Positions 62,482 through 64,000 of a stretch of DNA of 64,000 nucleotides are shown here, one piece after another (position 1 is the stretch's first letter; each line of letters opens with the position of its first letter). This DNA comes from Eubacterium sp. (GTDB taxonomy: Bacteria; Bacillota; Clostridia; Oscillospirales; Acutalibacteraceae): positions 44,959 to 108,958 of the forward strand of contig JAFLRZ010000005.1 in NCBI GenBank assembly GCA_022511225.1, in the 5' to 3' direction. The translations under genes were made by a program, and so were the position numbers. A model generated the notes under the pieces. The model ran no database searches, was not told where the DNA came from, and worked only from the letters and a program-made list of their open reading frames with translations.

Positions 62482-63108
62482 TTATCTGGAGTAGAACTCA
62501 ACGATTAAGTGCTCTTCTACAGGAGTTGCAATCTCTTCTCTGTCAGGGAGCTTAACAACCTTTGCTTCCATAGCATCTGTATTAATATCGAGCCACTGTG
62601 GCTTTGGACGAGCTGCATTAGACTCAACAAGTGACTTGAACTCATCTGTTGATTTGCTTGTTTCCTTAACAGCAACTACATCACCGGCACTGAGAAGGTA
62701 TGAAGGAATATCAACCTTAGAGCCATTTACTGTGAAGTGTGCATGGTTTACAAGCTGACGAGCCTGAGCTCTTGAGCTTGCAAAGCCTGCTGTGTAAACA
62801 ACGTTATCCAAACGGCTTTCGCAGAGCTGAAGAAGGTTTGTACCTGTTACGCCTGCCTTACGCTCAGCCATAAGGAAATATTTGTGGAACTGTCCCTCTG
62901 CAACGCCATAGTAACGGCGAGCAGACTGCTTTGCACGAAGCTGAAGACCGTAGTTTGTAGCCTTCTTTCTGTTTTGACCATGCTGGCCGGGTGCATATGA
63001 ACGACGTTCAATAGCACATTTGCTTGTGTAACATCTGTCACCCTTTAAGAAGAGCTTTTTGCCCTCACGACGACAGAGCTTACAAGCAGGTCCTGTATAT
63101 CTTGCCAT
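62482..63108 (-). CDS. rpsD: 30S ribosomal protein S4
   Basis: S4 nucleates 30S assembly. The 208 residues begin [18 protein letters not shown]. Three Cys in the N-terminal region (CKLC and TSKC) indicate the zinc-binding version. The S4 RNA-binding domain follows ([20 protein letters not shown]). Confidence 0.98.
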   Translation of the reverse strand: MARYTGPACKLCRREGKKLFLKGDRCYTSKCAIERRSYAPGQHGQNRKKATNYGLQLRAKQSARRYYGVAEGQFHKYFLMAERKAGVTGTNLLQLCESRLDNVVYTAGFASSRAQARQLVNHAHFTVNGSKVDIPSYLLSAGDVVAVKETSKSTDEFKSLVESNAARPKPQWLDINTDAMEAKVVKLPDREEIATPVEEHLIVEFYSR

Positions 63109-63132
63109 ATCAAGTAACCTCCAAGTTTTATA

Positions 63133-63528
63133 CTATACGCGACGTCTTTTTGGTGGACGACAGCCATTGTGTGGGATAGGAGTAACATCTTTAATAAGAC
63201 TTACATCCAAACCAGCAGTCTGAAGAGCTCTGATAGCTGATTCACGACCTGAACCCGGTCCCTTAACATAAACTTCAACAGTTTTCATACCATACTCCAT
63301 AGCTGTCTTAGCAGCTGTTTCTGCAGCAGTTGCAGCAGCGAAAGGAGTAGACTTTCTTGAACCGCGGAAACCCATTTCACCGGCTGAAGCCCATGAAACA
63401 GCATTGCCGTTCATATCGGTAATTGTTACGATTGTATTGTTGAAGGTTGATTGAATATGGGCAGCACCACGCTCAATATTTTTCTTCTCACGACGCTTGC
63501 GTGAGCCTGTGGTCTTTTTAGTAGCCAT
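63133..63528 (-). CDS. rpsK: 30S ribosomal protein S11
   Basis: S11 lines the 30S platform. The 131 residues show [30 protein letters not shown] [17 protein letters not shown] and the C-terminal [14 protein letters not shown]. It lies between rpsM and rpsD. Confidence 0.98.
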   Translation of the reverse strand: MATKKTTGSRKRREKKNIERGAAHIQSTFNNTIVTITDMNGNAVSWASAGEMGFRGSRKSTPFAAATAAETAAKTAMEYGMKTVEVYVKGPGSGRESAIRALQTAGLDVSLIKDVTPIPHNGCRPPKRRRV

Positions 63529-63547
63529 ACTATTTGTTTCCTCCTAC

Positions 63548-63916
63548 TTATTTCTTCTTATTTGCTATTGTCTTCTTAGGACCCTTACGAGTTCTTGCGT
63601 TATTCTTAGAAGTCTGTCCTCTTACAGGAAGACCCTTTCTGTGTCTAACGCCGCGATAGCAACCAATTTCGATAAGTCTTTTGATGTCAAAAGCTGTATC
63701 TCTGCGAAGGTCACCCTCTACAGTGAGATTGTTAGTGATGTAGTCACTGAGCTTCTTAACATCATCTTCTGTTAAATCTCTGCAACGAGTATCAGCATTG
63801 ATACCGGTTTCAGCGATGATTTTCTTAGAAGTAGTAAGACCGATACCGTAAATGTAGGTAAGGCCGATTTCTACTCTCTTGTCATTAGGTAAGTCAACAC
63901 CTGAAATACGTGCCAT
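63548..63916 (-). CDS. rpsM: 30S ribosomal protein S13
   Basis: S13 bridges the subunits in the 30S head. The 122 residues begin [20 protein letters not shown] and end in the basic tail [15 protein letters not shown]. The conserved [18 protein letters not shown] is visible. It follows rpmJ. Confidence 0.98.
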   Translation of the reverse strand: MARISGVDLPNDKRVEIGLTYIYGIGLTTSKKIIAETGINADTRCRDLTEDDVKKLSDYITNNLTVEGDLRRDTAFDIKRLIEIGCYRGVRHRKGLPVRGQTSKNNARTRKGPKKTIANKKK

Positions 63917-63948
63917 ATTATAGTTTACCTCCGATTTTTAGTTCAGGC

Positions 63949-64000
63949 TTAGCCCTGACGCTGTTTGTGCTTTGGATTTTCACAGATAACCATTACTTTT
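63949..64000 (-). CDS. rpmJ: 50S ribosomal protein L36, C-terminal part, cut by window edge
   Basis: The last 16 residues KVMVICENPKHKQRQG and the stop are in the window. This ending is that of the short zinc-binding L36 (about 37 residues). The start lies beyond base 64000. The gene heads the rpsM-rpsK-rpsD-rpoA-rplQ string seen here. Confidence 0.93.
   Translation of the reverse strand, partial: KVMVICENPKHKQRQG

Overview
The window is a gene-dense, moderately AT-rich stretch of a Gram-positive, anaerobic, spore-forming member of the Clostridia. A Ruminococcus-like relative in the Oscillospiraceae is my best guess, but genus is inference only. The evidence is a pyruvate:ferredoxin oxidoreductase, the forespore sigma factor SigG, SpoVAC, two T-box leaders, an aspS-gatCAB transamidation operon, IreB, a CD1247-type protein, a Na+-pumping decarboxylase module, and sugar genes (GH2, GH51, a sialidase-like protein, two GPH symporters). 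Most genes lie on the minus strand.

Layout. 1-8.5 kb: 5'-truncated view of nifJ, a Lys/Thr-rich membrane protein, nadE, a galactose-mutarotase-like epimerase, an unknown acidic protein (plus strand) and pcrA. 8.5-10.2 kb: oadB and oadG. 10.4 kb: a 44-residue membrane peptide gene. 10.7-14.4 kb: pheS-pheT behind a Phe T-box. 14.5-15.1 kb (plus): ireB and a conserved small protein. 15.1-23.3 kb: lipoprotein, nnrE/nnrD, acpS, lacZ-like GH2, secreted GH51 lipoprotein. 23.4-32.1 kb: two divergent heterodimeric ABC exporter pairs. One pair follows a membrane metallophosphoesterase whose leader carries a 5S-rRNA-like fragment. The other follows a 45-codon ORF and a transcription terminator, an arrangement like B. 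subtilis bmrBCD. 32.2-36.4 kb: iron alcohol dehydrogenase, sialidase-like protein, SpoVAC, orphan LolD-type ATPase. 36.6-44.6 kb: lipoprotein, EF-G-like GTPase, and a 1710-residue surface protein with tandem CxxC repeats. 44.8-48.5 kb: GPH symporter, a divergent SHOCT-membrane-protein/XRE cassette with two operators, sigG. 48.7-53.9 kb: aspS-gatC-gatA-gatB behind a T-box whose specifier reads Asn (AAC). 53.9-60.6 kb: zinc-ribbon membrane protein, second GPH symporter, lipoprotein, CD1247-like protein, efp, aroQ, membrane protein, Ig-like surface protein. 60.7-64 kb: rpsU, then rplQ-rpoA-rpsD-rpsK-rpsM-rpmJ.

Beyond the genes, the window holds several families of dispersed intergenic hairpin repeats. 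One is composite (modules I call A, B and C, with a conserved 16-nt linker between A and B). Another is a CCACTAACAG hairpin found three times within 3 kb. A third is a duplicated 39-40 nt terminator. The least explained signals are the bmrB-like attenuator with its mirror-image ABC pair, the SHOCT/XRE switch whose two promoters share one -35 box, the composite repeats, and an apparent AUA start codon for rpsU. I saw no tRNA gene, CRISPR array, transposase or complete rRNA gene. All family names come from reading motifs; no searches were run.
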